Shown one piece after another: positions 1 through 9,325 of a DNA stretch of 21,807 nucleotides. The stretch spans positions 15,926-37,732 of the forward strand of contig RQSC01000125.1 in the NCBI GenBank assembly GCA_013416795.1. Reading direction: 5' to 3'. A program made the translations under genes and the position numbers. The DNA comes from Prasinococcaceae sp. CCMP 1430 (taxonomy: Eukaryota > Prasinodermophyta > Palmophyllophyceae > Prasinococcales > Prasinococcaceae). A model generated the notes under the pieces. It was given only the letters and a program-made list of their open reading frames with translations. It made no database searches and was not told where the DNA came from. Position 1 is the stretch's first letter; each line of letters begins with the position of its first letter.

Positions 1-16
1 ACCCGGTGCCAGGCAC

Positions 17-48
17 ACGCGCGCGCGCGCGCGCGCGCGCGCGCGCGC
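17..48. repeat. (CG)n dinucleotide tract
   Basis: This is an uninterrupted alternating CG run just upstream of the epimerase gene. Such alternating purine-pyrimidine DNA can adopt Z-form in principle. The 215 bases before the epimerase start otherwise show no gene I can support. Confidence 0.9.
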
Positions 49-215
49 ATGCGCTCTGATGGCGAACGCGCCGAGCGAAGGGGCGCGCGCAGCGGCGCGC
101 GCCCCCTTCGCTTCGCACACCCCCGCGCTCGCGTTGAAATCACATCTAAAGTAAATACGTATCACGCGTACCCACGGGAGCACTGGAAGATGCGTTTTGA
201 TGCGGATGCGGGCGC

Positions 216-1403
216 GTGCCCCTTCGTTCGATGGGGCGTATCAAAGCGCATGCGCGCGCGCGTGTGCCGCGCGGCGTGTGCCGGCCACGCGGCGCGAGAC
301 CGCGAGGCTTGGCATCAGCGGCCATCGCTACGGTCGCGGCCGACGCGGCCCCGGCGCCGCGCCCCATCCAGATCATCCCCAGCGTCCTCCCGGCGGACTG
401 GGCCAACATGGGCCAGTGCGTCAAGGACCTCGAGGAGGCCGGCGTGGATCGCATCCAGTTCGGTGCGTGGCGCGTCGCCCCTGCTCCGCCCGCGAGCGAC
501 GCGCGCGGCGCGAAGCGGTGCGTGCTGACACCCGAAACCCCTCCTCGCTCACGTCCGCGTGCTTGCTGCCCGCAGACGTGATGGACGGCAACTTCGTCCC
601 GAACCTGACCTTCGGCCCCGAGATGATCGCGGCGTGCCGCAAGTACTGCTCGACCCCCTTCGAGACCCAGCTCATGGTGACGAACTACAACAGCGACACG
701 ATGCTCGAGGAGTACGTCGAGGCGACCAAGGGCCCCAATGGCGAGCCGGGCGTGGTCATCGTCCACGTTGAGGCGTGCGTGCACCTGCACCGCACCCTTG
801 CGAAGATCCGCCAGATGGGCGGCTCGCCCTCGGTCGCGCTCAACCCCCACACGCCGGCCGAGATGGTGCTCAACGTCCTCGACATGGTCGACCACGTCCT
901 CGTCATGACCGTCAACCCGGGGTTCGGCGGCCAGGCCTACATCCCCACCATGCTCGACAAGATCTCCCGGATCCGTGCTGCCGCCGACGCGAAGGGGTTC
1001 GCCATTGACATCGAGGTACGTGCCGTCGGCGGTCGCCGCCGGGCCGCGCGAACCCGTCTTGCCAGCGGCTCGGTGGCTGCGTGCGTGCGCCGGCACCTGC
1101 AGGCGCATGCACGCTTTGGCGGAGGGAACCCCGCCAGCTCTGTCGCGGATCGCGTGCGAGCGCAACGCTGACCTGACGCGCCGCCCCTCTCCGCGCGACT
1201 TCACGCAGGTCGACGGCGGCATCAAGGCGGACTGGACCATCTCGCAGTGCGCGGCCGCCGGTGCCAACTGCTTCATTGCCGGCAGCGGCATGTTTGCCTA
1301 CCCCACGCTCAAGGAGGGGTGCGACGAGCTCCGCAAGGTGGCCGAGGAGGCGCGCGAGGGCAAGGTGCTTGAGAAGCCCACGCCTGAGGTCGTCGCAGCC
1401 TAG
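216..1403 (+). CDS. RPE: Ribulose-phosphate 3-epimerase (three exons)
   Basis: The product would interconvert ribulose 5-phosphate and xylulose 5-phosphate in the pentose phosphate or Calvin cycle. Exons are 216-462, 576-1015 and 1209-1403; all junctions are GT-AG, and the split Asp codon between exons 1 and 2 restores DVMDGNFVPN. The protein is 293 residues from the ATG at 216. Family signatures are IIPSVLPADWANMG, DVMDGNFVPN, VNPGFGGQ and VDGG, plus HLHRTL as in plant and bacterial forms. About 55 residues precede the barrel; they are Arg- and Ala-rich and could be a transit peptide or an artefact, since ATG 231 is also possible and an upstream exon cannot be excluded. Two histidines that bind the catalytic metal in characterised enzymes read as Gln81 and Gln114 here, while the aspartates (Asp83, Asp231) are kept. 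The family call is secure; the activity and the exact start are not. Confidence 0.93.
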
Positions 1404-1476
1404 GTTTTTAATAGCCTCCTTCGTGCTACTGCATGTATAGCGCGCACAAATGTCTGTGCATGCGCTCAGGGCGGCC

Positions 1477-3867
1477 CTACTGCGCCGCGCCGTTTCGCTG
1501 CGCGGCGTCGGCGAGGGCCGCGGCGATTCTCGCCTCGCGCGCGGCGCCCGCGATGGCCGCGCCAATCCTCGCCTCGGCCGTGAGGCCGTCATCCACCGGC
1601 GGCGCGGGGAGCGCCGCGAGCGCAAAGTTGTAGTCCTTTCCTTCGGCGTTGTCCCAGCGCTCGCCCTCGCCGTCGGTGAACGCCACGTTGAGCTCGCGCG
1701 CGCCCTCGGGCGCCCGCAGGGTGACTGCCCAATAGCCGCCGCCCTGTTTCTCCATCGGCAGGCGCGAGATGGCCGCGCTCCAGCCGTCGAAGCCAACCTG
1801 CGCGTGCATCTCCTCGGCGCCCGCGAGCGGCCCGTCCGCCCAGGCGAGCAGCCGCACGACCTTCCCCGGCAGCGGCTGTGGCGGCAGCACTGCCGCGCGC
1901 ACGTCGTCGAGCGCGCGCGCCTCCGCGGCTTGGAGCGCCTCGTCGCGCGCTTCCAGGTAGTCGTTGGCTGCCCGGCCGATGTCCACGCAAAAGGTGTCCG
2001 CGGCGGCGGCGGCGAGCTCCGCGGCACGCATGGCACCCTCCACACCCCACCACGGCTGCGCCACCCACAGCGCCGCCTGTCGTCGCGCCGCGCACGCAGC
2101 AGAGGCGGGAGACACGGCTTCCGTCAGCGCAAGGCGCGCCAAAGCTTGTGTTGATGAGTTTGCGTGCGTGCGCGGAGATGCGCACGCGCGCGCGCGCGTG
2201 TGTGCGCGCGCGCGGGGGCGTGCATTCAGAGGCCCGCCACGCACCTCTGGCAGCCTTTTCGCCCACGCTTCCTCCGAGTGCGTCGCCCCTTTCACGAGGT
2301 TGGAGCGCACCCGCGCGGACAGTCCCGCGCCACCCATCCACGCCACGCACTCGCCGTACATGCGGCTGAGCATATCGTCCAAGTCGTGGCGGTCCTCGGA
2401 GCCCTCCCGCGTCGAGTACTCCTTCGTGCCCATGGCGATGTACATGCGCGCGGGCCAGCGCGCGTCCACCTGTGAAGAAGGTGCGCGCGCGCGTCAGCGC
2501 GCCGCTGACTTGCGGGGGATTCCAGGCGCCGCATGGCGTGCCCGCGGTCGCACGCGCGCGCACAATGCACGCGCGCTCACGCGCGCGACGAGCTGTTCGC
2601 GCGCGCACTCGCAAGGCAGGGCGCACGCAATATGCGTGGGCACGCACGCGTGCACACACGGACGCACCGACGAGAGCCGCGTCTTGACCCTCTCGAGCAG
2701 GCGCCCCTCCTCCACCCAGAAGCTGGGCGACTCGAAGATACACGCCGCGACGTCGTCCGGCCTACAAAGAGCGGCGCCAGCGGTGCGCTGTGTGAGGCGG
2801 TGCGACGCCAGCGCGCGCGCTGCGCATCCACGAGACGCGCGTGCACACAGGCGCACGCGCGCTTGCGCCGCGCGCGCAAGGCAGCTCCCCACACACATCA
2901 ACATACACGAGCTTGCACGAGCGCTCGTTCGGACGTTCGCCCACGCACCTCTCCATGGCCATGTGCAGCGCGGCGACGCCGCCAAAGGACGACCCACCGA
3001 AGGCGCGGAGCGCGGGCTCGTTGGCGCCGAGGCCTGGGAAGGCCTCGGCGAGCGCCGGCGCAACGTGGTCGAGGACGAAGCCCAGGTGCTCCGAGATGCC
3101 ACCGCCAGGCCAGTCGGCGGCCTCCGGGCGCATGTCGCCTGGGCCCATGCCTGGGCGGTACGGAAGGTACTCGTACGGGCGCCTGCGAAGGAGCGGCGGG
3201 CTGGGGAGCGTCATGTTCTCGCCGTACGGGGCGAGCGGTGGTGGGGGTGGGGGCGGAGTGGGGCCGAGCCCGGGGTTCAGCCCAACATCGCCGGGGTTTT
3301 CGCCAACAAGGTGGATGGNAGAGGCCTGGGATGCGGGAGGTGCGGGTGCGGGATGGGGGAGGAGGGAAGGAGAAAGGAGGGCATGAGTGAGCGGCGGTAC
3401 GTGCGTGTGTGCGCGAGCGCGCACTCGACGTCGTGTCGGCACGGGCGAGCACACGCGCGAGCTTGCGCAGCGCGCGTCGCGCACCTCGCCCCGGCGTTAT
3501 CTATTGCCGCCACGGCGAACGGCGGCGCCGCTCCTGCCGCTATGAGCGCGCTCGCGGCCTCCGCCGCGCGCCAGCTCGAGCCGCTGTACGACTCCTCGTC
3601 GTAGAAGACGTTCTGGCCGTCGAGCAGCAGCAGCACCGGCACGCGGCCGCGCATGGCCGCCGCGGCGCTGCCGAACGCCGGCGGCAGCCACGCGCGCACG
3701 CGGCGCGAGTTGCCCTCGCACGGGCCGTGCACCTGCGAGCGCGTGCGCGCGCGTGCGTCGCGCGGAGGTCAGCGGGAGGGGACGGCCCAACGCGCCCACG
3801 CCGGCGCTGTGCGGCTCTTTCTGCCCCCCTGGTCACGCACGCGCGTACGCACACGAGCGCGCTCTCT

Positions 3868-3912
<45 letters not shown>

Positions 3913-4061
3913 ACCGTGATCTCGCGGAGCGTGCCGCCTGCGAGCGGCACTCCGCAGCCCTCGTCCGCCATCGACCACTGCGCCCGCGCGCCCGCGCTGT
4001 TGAGGGGCACCGGCACGGCCGGCGGCAGCGAGGTGCCCCCGCCGAAGACCCCGCCGAACAT
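1477..4061 (-). CDS. Putative esterase with C-terminal CBM53-type starch-binding domain (six exons)
   Basis: Exons on the minus strand are 4061-3915, 3732-3485, 3182-2949, 2761-2668, 2469-2245 and 2076-1477. All are GT-AG and in phase, giving 515 residues. Residues about 60-315 form an alpha/beta-hydrolase of the PF00756 (Fes/IroE) type: VLLLLDGQNVFYD, AIDNAG, EYLPYRPG, the nucleophile elbow GGSSFGG (Ser197) and a late catalytic-type GATHSEEAW (His305). Residues about 389-467 match a CBM25/CBM53 starch-binding module: GFDGW, a GGYW aromatic, and FTDGEGERWDN followed by GKDYNF. A helical Ala-rich linker joins them. The likely role is acting on an ester while bound to an alpha-glucan; the substrate is not visible. 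The start at 4061 (MFGGVFGGG) is preferred, but an in-frame ATG at 4169 would add 36 residues. It converges on the epimerase with 73 bases between stops. The N at 3319 lies inside an intron. Confidence 0.85.
3319..3319. other. Ambiguous base or assembly gap inside an esterase intron
   Basis: A single N lies in the intron between exons 2 and 3 of the esterase gene. It does not touch coding sequence, but the intron length may be wrong. Confidence 0.8.
3870..3904. repeat. (TC)n tract in first esterase intron
   Basis: A CT dinucleotide run, (GA)n in the sense of the gene, begins a few bases after the 5' splice site at 3914. It fills the first part of intron 1. Confidence 0.9.
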
Positions 4062-4456
4062 GCCCGCGCACCGCGCGCGGCGTATGCCCCACCCGCCGCG
4101 CAGGACCGCCCACCCCGCCGGGTGGGCCGCAGCAGCGCACCGCGGTTCATGCGGGGCTGCTGCGTGCATGCTCGAAATCAGTGGTCAGAGCGCATGCGCA
4201 ACGTGCGGGGCCAGGCCAAAACCTTAATCTCAAGTGCTAGGGTTTACAATGAGCGCCCACCGGCAACGGATGCGAATTGATGTTCATCATGATGGTGATG
4301 GCATGCGGTATGCGCACGCGCGACAGATGCAACCTTAACCCGTCCACCCATGGCCGCGCAGGGGGGAAAATGTGCTGTTGCAGTCGCGTGCGAGTGCGGC
4401 CCCAGCGGCGCGCGCCACAGCTGCGCGGGCGGGGCGCGGTGGGGGTCCCTCCCGCG
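4062..4456. promoter_or_regulatory. Divergent intergenic region
   Basis: This spacer lies between the inferred starts of the minus-strand esterase and the plus-strand ferredoxin exon, so it should hold both promoters. It has a locally AT-richer patch around 4215-4290 that stands out from the GC-rich surroundings. I see no clear TATA box or other defined element. Part of it would be coding if the esterase starts at 4169. Confidence 0.4.
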
Positions 4457-4618
4457 ATGCTCGCGCGCGCGGCGCGCGAGGCGAGCCGCCGCGCGGCGGC
4501 GCCGCTGCGGCGCTACGCTGCCGCGCCCGCGCTCGTGTCGGACGTGACGGTGCCCTTCACAGTCGTTGACTACGATGGGGTGCGCCACAAGTGCGTCGGC
4601 CGCGTGGGCCACAACCTC
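4457..4618 (+). CDS. Mitochondrial-type [2Fe-2S] ferredoxin, 5' exon only
   Basis: The reading frame from ATG 4457 begins with an Arg/Ala-rich presequence typical of mitochondrial targeting (MLARAAREASRRAAAPLRRY). It continues into VPFTVVDYDGVRHK and GRVGHNL, which resemble the start of adrenodoxin-like ferredoxins (beta strands followed by the VGxNLL turn). These proteins carry electrons for Fe-S cluster assembly or P450-type reactions. The exon stops at the N at 4619, followed by a pure GC run. The cysteine region (CEASLACSTCH in family members) is not found downstream. The gene is therefore either cut by an assembly gap or truncated. Only about 54 residues support the call. Confidence 0.55.
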
Positions 4619-4648
4619 NGCGCGCGCGCGCGCGCGCGCGCGCGCGCA
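4619..4648. repeat. N base followed by (CG)n tract
   Basis: An N at 4619 abuts an alternating GC run of nearly 30 bases exactly where the ferredoxin coding sequence ends. A collapsed or unsequenced repeat is likely. A T/C-rich stretch ending in CAG at about 4716 could be an intron 3' end, but the frame after it hits a stop at once. Confidence 0.8.
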
Positions 4649-4857
4649 CGCGTGGCGTCGCGCCCACCCCCTACACAACCTTTTTCATCACCGCTTTTTT
4701 CTCACAATCACTTCAGATAGCATTTTAAAAACACGGTTGGAGCGCGGTCTGTCGCGTGGGACCGGACTTGCGCCCCCGCCCAAATCCGATCCGCGGAAAC
4801 AAAAAAAGCGCGCGCCGAACCCCGAACCCGCCGTCGCCGAACCGGCGGTCGACGCCC

Positions 4858-5027
4858 GCGAATCCGTTACGAATGACGTCCCACAACGACGACATCAGAC
4901 CCTTTGGAGATTCAGCGAATCCATTACAGATGACGTCGCATGACGACGACATCAGACCCTTAAGAGTTTCAGCGAATCCATTACAAATGACGTCGCGCAA
5001 CGATGACAGACCCTTTGTAGTTTCAAC
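4858..5027. repeat. Three tandem 57-bp repeats with TGACGTC cores
   Basis: Units start at 4858, 4915 and 4972, an exact 57-base spacing. Each contains GCGAATCC, then ATGACGTC, then a GACGAC segment and CAGACCCTT. The third unit lacks three bases near its GATGACAG segment and degenerates after about 5027. TGACGTC is the core of the palindromic CRE/ATF (bZIP) site. Long open frames exist on both strands across this region, but they arise because 57 is a multiple of three and stops are absent; I do not call them genes. Confidence 0.88.
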
Positions 5028-5078
5028 CCCGAATCCGGAAAGCGCGCGCGCGCCGGGGGGGGCCGCGCGCGCGAGGGC

Positions 5079-5315
5079 GCCGACGGCGAACCCAAACCTC
5101 GCCGACTCGATTCGAATTCGCAATGACCTCCTCAAAGGCGATACACAGACCCTTAAAGTACATACCTCAAAGATGTTCCGCGGCGCGCGGCGGCGCGGGG
5201 GGCGCGCGCGCGACGCCTCTTTGAGGTATGCACAGAAAGGGTCTGTGTATCTCATTTGAGGAGGTCATTGTGCATTGGAATCGAGTCGGTGAGGTTTGGG
5301 GCTGTCGTCGGCGTC
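5079..5315. repeat. Long inverted repeat (palindromic element)
   Basis: The left arm (5079-5173) and right arm (5218-5315) are reverse complements separated by a 44-base GC-rich spacer. In the inner 83 bases I count about 73 matches by hand. The arms share the ATGAC-(19 bases)-AGACCCTT spacing with the adjacent 57-bp repeats, so the left arm looks like a diverged direct copy and the right arm an inverted copy. A foldback or MITE-like element is possible. No transposase and no clear target-site duplication were seen. Confidence 0.85.
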
Positions 5316-5372
5316 ATCGAACGCGCGCGTGGGCGTGGGCGTGGGCGCGGGCGCGGGCGCGGCGGGGGAGTG

Positions 5373-5716
5373 ACTGCACACACACGCACGGCGCTGGCGT
5401 TAGAAGCACACACACACAACACATCCATACACACAGCACATACACACACACAGCACACAACAACGCACGCAACGCAACACACACAGCACACAACACAGCG
5501 CACGCAACACAGCGCGCACATGCGCGCAGCGCAGCGCAGGCGCTCCACGCGCACGGCGCCGGCGCTGCACACACAGACACAGGCATGGCGCTGGCGTTGC
5601 ACACACACGCCGCACGGTGGTGGCGTTACACACACAGACACACACAGCACTCACACGCACACAGCACTCACACGCACACAACACACGCAACGCAACACGC
5701 GCAGCGCACAGCACAG
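5373..5716. repeat. CA-rich degenerate minisatellite
   Basis: CA runs are interrupted by a recurring GGCGCTGGCGTT-like motif, seen near 5388, 5557 (GGCGCCGGCGCT), 5586 and 5615 (GGTGGTGGCGTT), each followed by a CA run. GCAACGCAACAC segments also recur. The long open frames here are repeat artefacts. This lies upstream of the branching enzyme, so it may include its 5' region. Confidence 0.75.
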
Positions 5717-5920
5717 CACGCGCGACACGGCTGCGCGCGCGCGCAGCGCTCGCGTCGCCCGCGTGGCGCCCCGCGCGGCGCGACCCCGGCGACGATCTTT
5801 ATCATAGTTATCTGCGCGCGCGCGCGCTTTACGCGGAAGGAGCGCGTTTTCGGGGACGCGCGAGCGTTTTTTTTCCCATCCGTCGGCGCTGTCCGTCCCA
5901 CTGTCGGTCGTCGAGGGGCG

Positions 5921-8231
5921 ATGGGCTGGCCGTTGCCGCTGGGGGGGACGAGGGAGCCGGGGGAGGCGGCGCTGACGGCGCGGACGAGGGCGAGCGGTGG
6001 CAGCGTCGCAGCTGGAGCCTGCGCAACTGGGCGGAGGCGCACGCGCTGCAGGAGGCCGCCCACGGCGCGGAGGACGCGCGCCAGCGCGAGCGCGCCGCGG
6101 GGGCGCGCCACGCCAGTCTGGCGGCGGCGGCCGCCGCGTTTTGGCAGGAGTGCGGCGGCGCTGAGGCCGCGCGAGGGGACGCCGCGGGAGGCGNGCCAGG
6201 GGGGGCGGCTCGCTCGCCGCGTACGCCAACCTGCACGAGACGTTCGGCCTGCTGCCGCCCGCGCCCGGCGTGGGCGGCGGGCCCACGCTGCGCGAGTGGA
6301 TCCCCGCCGCGCAGGCGGTCGCCGTCGTGGGCGACTTCAACGGCTGGGAGCCGCACGGCGACGGCAAGTGGTGGGCCACGAAGGACGAGGACACCGGCGT
6401 GTGGACGCTCGAGCTCCCCGCGGGCGCGCTCAAGCACGGCGACCACTACCGCCTGCGCGTGCAGGGCCCCGGCGACGTGTGGCACGACCGCCTGCCGGCG
6501 TTCGCGCGCTACGCCGAGCCGGGCGACGCGATGCTCGACAGCGGCGCGGGGAAGCGCTACGACGGCGTGTACTGGGACCCGCCGGGCGGCGCGCGGCTCT
6601 CCGCGCGGCCGCCGCGGCCCGTGCGGCCGAACTCGCCGCGCGTGTACGAGTGCCACGCGGGGATGGGCACGCCGGAGGAGCGCGTGGGCACGTGGCGCGA
6701 GTTCGCCGACGAGGTGCTGCCGCGCGCGGCGGCGAACGGCTACAACGCCGTGCAGCTGATGGCCGTGCAGGAGCACCCGTACTACGCGTCCTTCGGCTAC
6801 CACGTGTCGCTGCCCTTCGCGCCGTCGTCGCGCTGCGGCCCGCCGGAGGACCTCGTGTACCTGGTGGACAAGGCGCACGAGCTGGGGCTGCAGGTGCTGC
6901 TCGACGTGGTGCACTCGCACGCGTGCAAGAACGTGGAGGACGGCGTGGCGGGCCTGGACCTGGGCGGCGGCGGCGGCACCAGCCTCTTCCACGAGGGCGA
7001 GCGCGGCTACCACAGGCTGTGGGACAGCCGCTGCTACGACTACGGCAGCGAGTTCGTCAAACGCTACCTGCTGTCCAACCTGCGCTACTGGATGGAGGAC
7101 TACGGCTTCGACGGCTTCCGCTTCGACGGCGTGACGTCGATGCTGTACACGCACCACGGCATCCACACCGAGTTCCACGGGTACCAGGACTACTTCGGCA
7201 CGCACACGGACGTCGAGGCGTGCGTGTACCTCATGATGGCCAACGAGCTCATCAAGGAGATCAACCCCGAGGGGATCAGCATCGCCGAGGACGTGTCGGG
7301 CATGCCCACGCTCTGCAGGAGCGTCGGCGTGGGCGGCGTGGGCTTCGACTACAGGCTGGCGATGGGCGTGCCCGACCTGTACATCGACCTGCTCGAGAAC
7401 TACAGGGACGAGCACTGGCCGGTGAGCCGCATCGTCTCCACGCTGTGCAACCGCCGCCAGCTGGTCGAGAAGTGCATCGCGTACACCGAGTCGCACGACC
7501 AGGCCATGGTGGGCGACAAGACGCACGCCATGTGGCTCATGTGCCCCGAGATCTACGACGGCATGTCGGCGCTCGAGGAGCCCTCCGCGGTCATCGCCAG
7601 GGGGATGGCGCTGCACAAGCTCCTGAGGCTCATCACCATCGGCCTCGGCGGCGAGGGCTACCTCACCTTCTTCGGCAACGAGTTCGGCCACCCCGAGTGG
7701 ATCGACTTCCCGCGCGAGGGCAACGGCTGGACCTACAAGCACTGCCGGCGGCAGTGGCACCTCCCCGACGCCACGCACCTGCGCTTCCACCAGCTCGGCT
7801 ACTTCGACAGGGAGATGCTGGAGCTCGAGGAGCGCACGGGCTTCATGACCACCGACTGGCTGTGGGTGAGCCGCCAGCACGACGAGCAGAAGCTCGTCGT
7901 GTTCGAGCGCGGCCCCAACCTCGTCTTCGTCATCAACTTCCACCCGCACGAGGACTACGTGGACCTCAAGGTGGGCGCCGGCCAGCCGGGGCGCTACCGC
8001 GTCGCCCTCGACTCGGACCAGCCGCGGTACGGAGGCTTCGGGCGCATCCCCGGCCCGGAGTGGGAGAAGGAGCCCCCCCGCGAGTTCCCCATGCCGTGGC
8101 CCGAGGGCCCGTGGGACCACTTCACCGAGCCCGCCGGGCCGGGCGGCATCGACGGGCGCGACTGCTACCTCACCATCCCGCTCGTGCCCGCGCGCAGCGC
8201 GATGGTGCTCGAGCTGCAGACCGACGACTGA
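5921..8231 (+). CDS. GBE1: 1,4-alpha-glucan branching enzyme
   Basis: The enzyme makes alpha-1,6 branches in glycogen or starch. A CBM48-type N-terminal module (LREWIPAAQAV, VGDFNGWE; about 6288-6440) precedes a GH13 barrel. Its conserved regions are DVVHSH, GFRFDGVTSM (nucleophile Asp codon 7125-7127), IAEDVSGMP (Glu codon 7287-7289) and YTESHDQAMVG (Asp codon 7497-7499). The stop is TGA at 8229. The frame after the N at 6194 runs without interruption for about 2 kb. Before the N the GC3-rich coding-like frame (ERWQRRSWSLRNWAEAHALQ) is shifted by one base, so the N must stand for a different number of bases. The only nearby ATG (5921) is in yet another frame; one extra G in the 7-G run at about 5941-5947 would connect it. 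The start is therefore provisional. The gene is intronless, unlike its neighbours. Confidence 0.93.
6194..6194. other. Gap placeholder inside branching enzyme coding sequence
   Basis: The coding-like frame is position-class 1 before this N and position-class 0 after it. A true single base would shift the frame, so the real number of bases here is not one, or there is a nearby indel in the following G run. Confidence 0.75.
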
Positions 8232-8283
8232 GGCGTTCCGCGGCGCCAGCAGAGCGCGCACGGGCGCAAAAGAGCACGCAAAC

Positions 8284-8336
8284 GAGCAAGCAAGCAAGCA
8301 AGCAAGCAAACAAACAAACAAACAAACAAACAAACA
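8284..8336. repeat. (CAAG)n-(CAAA)n composite microsatellite
   Basis: About six CAAG units pass directly into about seven CAAA units just past the branching enzyme stop. A single G-to-A change in one unit followed by expansion would explain the composite structure. Confidence 0.9.
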
Positions 8337-8907
8337 CAACGCGGAGGGCTCTACGTGCAATCCCGCAGCAGGCGTCACCTCCCCCCTCTCCCTCCCAACG
8401 AGCCACCCCGAGCTGCCCCGCAGCAACGCGCTTAGAGACCCCCCCGTCGGGCCGTTAGTCAACCCTCCAGAGTGCACGCACGCGCAAGCGGGGCCCCTGC
8501 GCGCGCGCAGCGCGCTAGCGCGGCGGGCCGCTCACGGCGTCCTTCGCCTCCCTGCCCCATCCCAACCTCCCTCTTCGCCCCCCTCTCTCTCGCGCACACC
8601 CCCACACGCTGCCCCGCGGGCCATGCTCGCCGCGCGCGCCAGCTGCCTGGAATGCTCTCCCGTGGTTACATGTGCCCATACATCACATGATATGTTTAAA
8701 CCCGAAATGTTGGAGGAGCCAGGCGTGCGAGCAGCGCGCGCACACTGTGCGCGCGAGCGTGCGTGCGTGTGTGTGCGTGTGGGTGTGCGTGTGGGTGTGT
8801 GGGTGTGTGGGTGTGCGCCGTGCCACAGCGCCCGCGCGTCGGCGCGCCCGCGCGCTATGTGCGCGCGCGCGGCGTGCGCGTGCACCGCTCGCGCGTGGCG
8901 CGCGTGC

Positions 8908-8952
<45 letters not shown>

Positions 8953-9091
8953 GCGCGCGCGCGCGCGCGCGCACACACACATACACACGTGCTTGTGTGT
9001 GCACGCTCCCCCCCGCACACACGCGCGCGCACGCGCGCGCTCGCGCGCATGTGCTGACGCGCTCTCGCGCTCTCGCTCGCCGCGTCCTTAG
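8337..9091. other. Repeat-filled intergenic stretch
   Basis: No gene is supported here. It holds pyrimidine-rich sequence (about 8370-8600), a GT-rich block (8760-8816) and a (CA)n-(CG)n-(CA)n block (8908-8989). A short frame with ATGs at about 8623 and 8692 ends near a GTGCGTG and could be a leader exon of the downstream gene, but nothing in it resembles that family. I looked here for the missing FAD synthetase N-terminus and did not find it. Confidence 0.6.
8760..8989. repeat. GT block followed by CA-CG-CA block
   Basis: A GT-rich segment at 8760-8816 is followed about 90 bases later by a CA run (8908-8939), an alternating CG run to about 8972 and another CA run. The GT and CA segments are complementary and could pair in a transcript or extrude as a hairpin. 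Confidence 0.8.
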
Positions 9092-9285
9092 GGTCATCCG
9101 CGCCCTGCGCCTCGGCGCGCGCGTACATGATGTCCTTCTCGGGGATGGCCGACGAGCTCGGCTGGGCGCCGCGCCCCCCCGTGGTGGCGCCGGCCGACCG
9201 CGCGCGCGTGCTGCGCGCGTGGGAGGTGCGCGCGCGACCGCGCGCGACCGCGCGTCCGCGACCGCGTTGGCGTGGGAATGTGAAT

Positions 9286-9325
<40 letters not shown>

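Noticed and set aside
2101-2160. A 3' splice site after ACACAAG for the last esterase exon.
   Set aside because: It would put the frame out of phase and meet a stop; the CAG at 2079-2077 is in phase and gives LPEAALWVAQPWW, as the family expects.
4725-5259. Long open frames on both strands across the 57-bp repeats and palindrome, up to about 175 codons.
   Set aside because: They follow from a 57-base period (a multiple of three) and lack of stops. The peptides only repeat the unit, with no family resemblance.
5228-8458. A very long plus-strand frame (over 1000 codons) and a long minus-strand frame (over 880 codons) over the branching enzyme gene.
   Set aside because: They are Arg/Ala- or Val/His-rich shadows of a GC3-rich gene; all family motifs lie in the branching enzyme frame.
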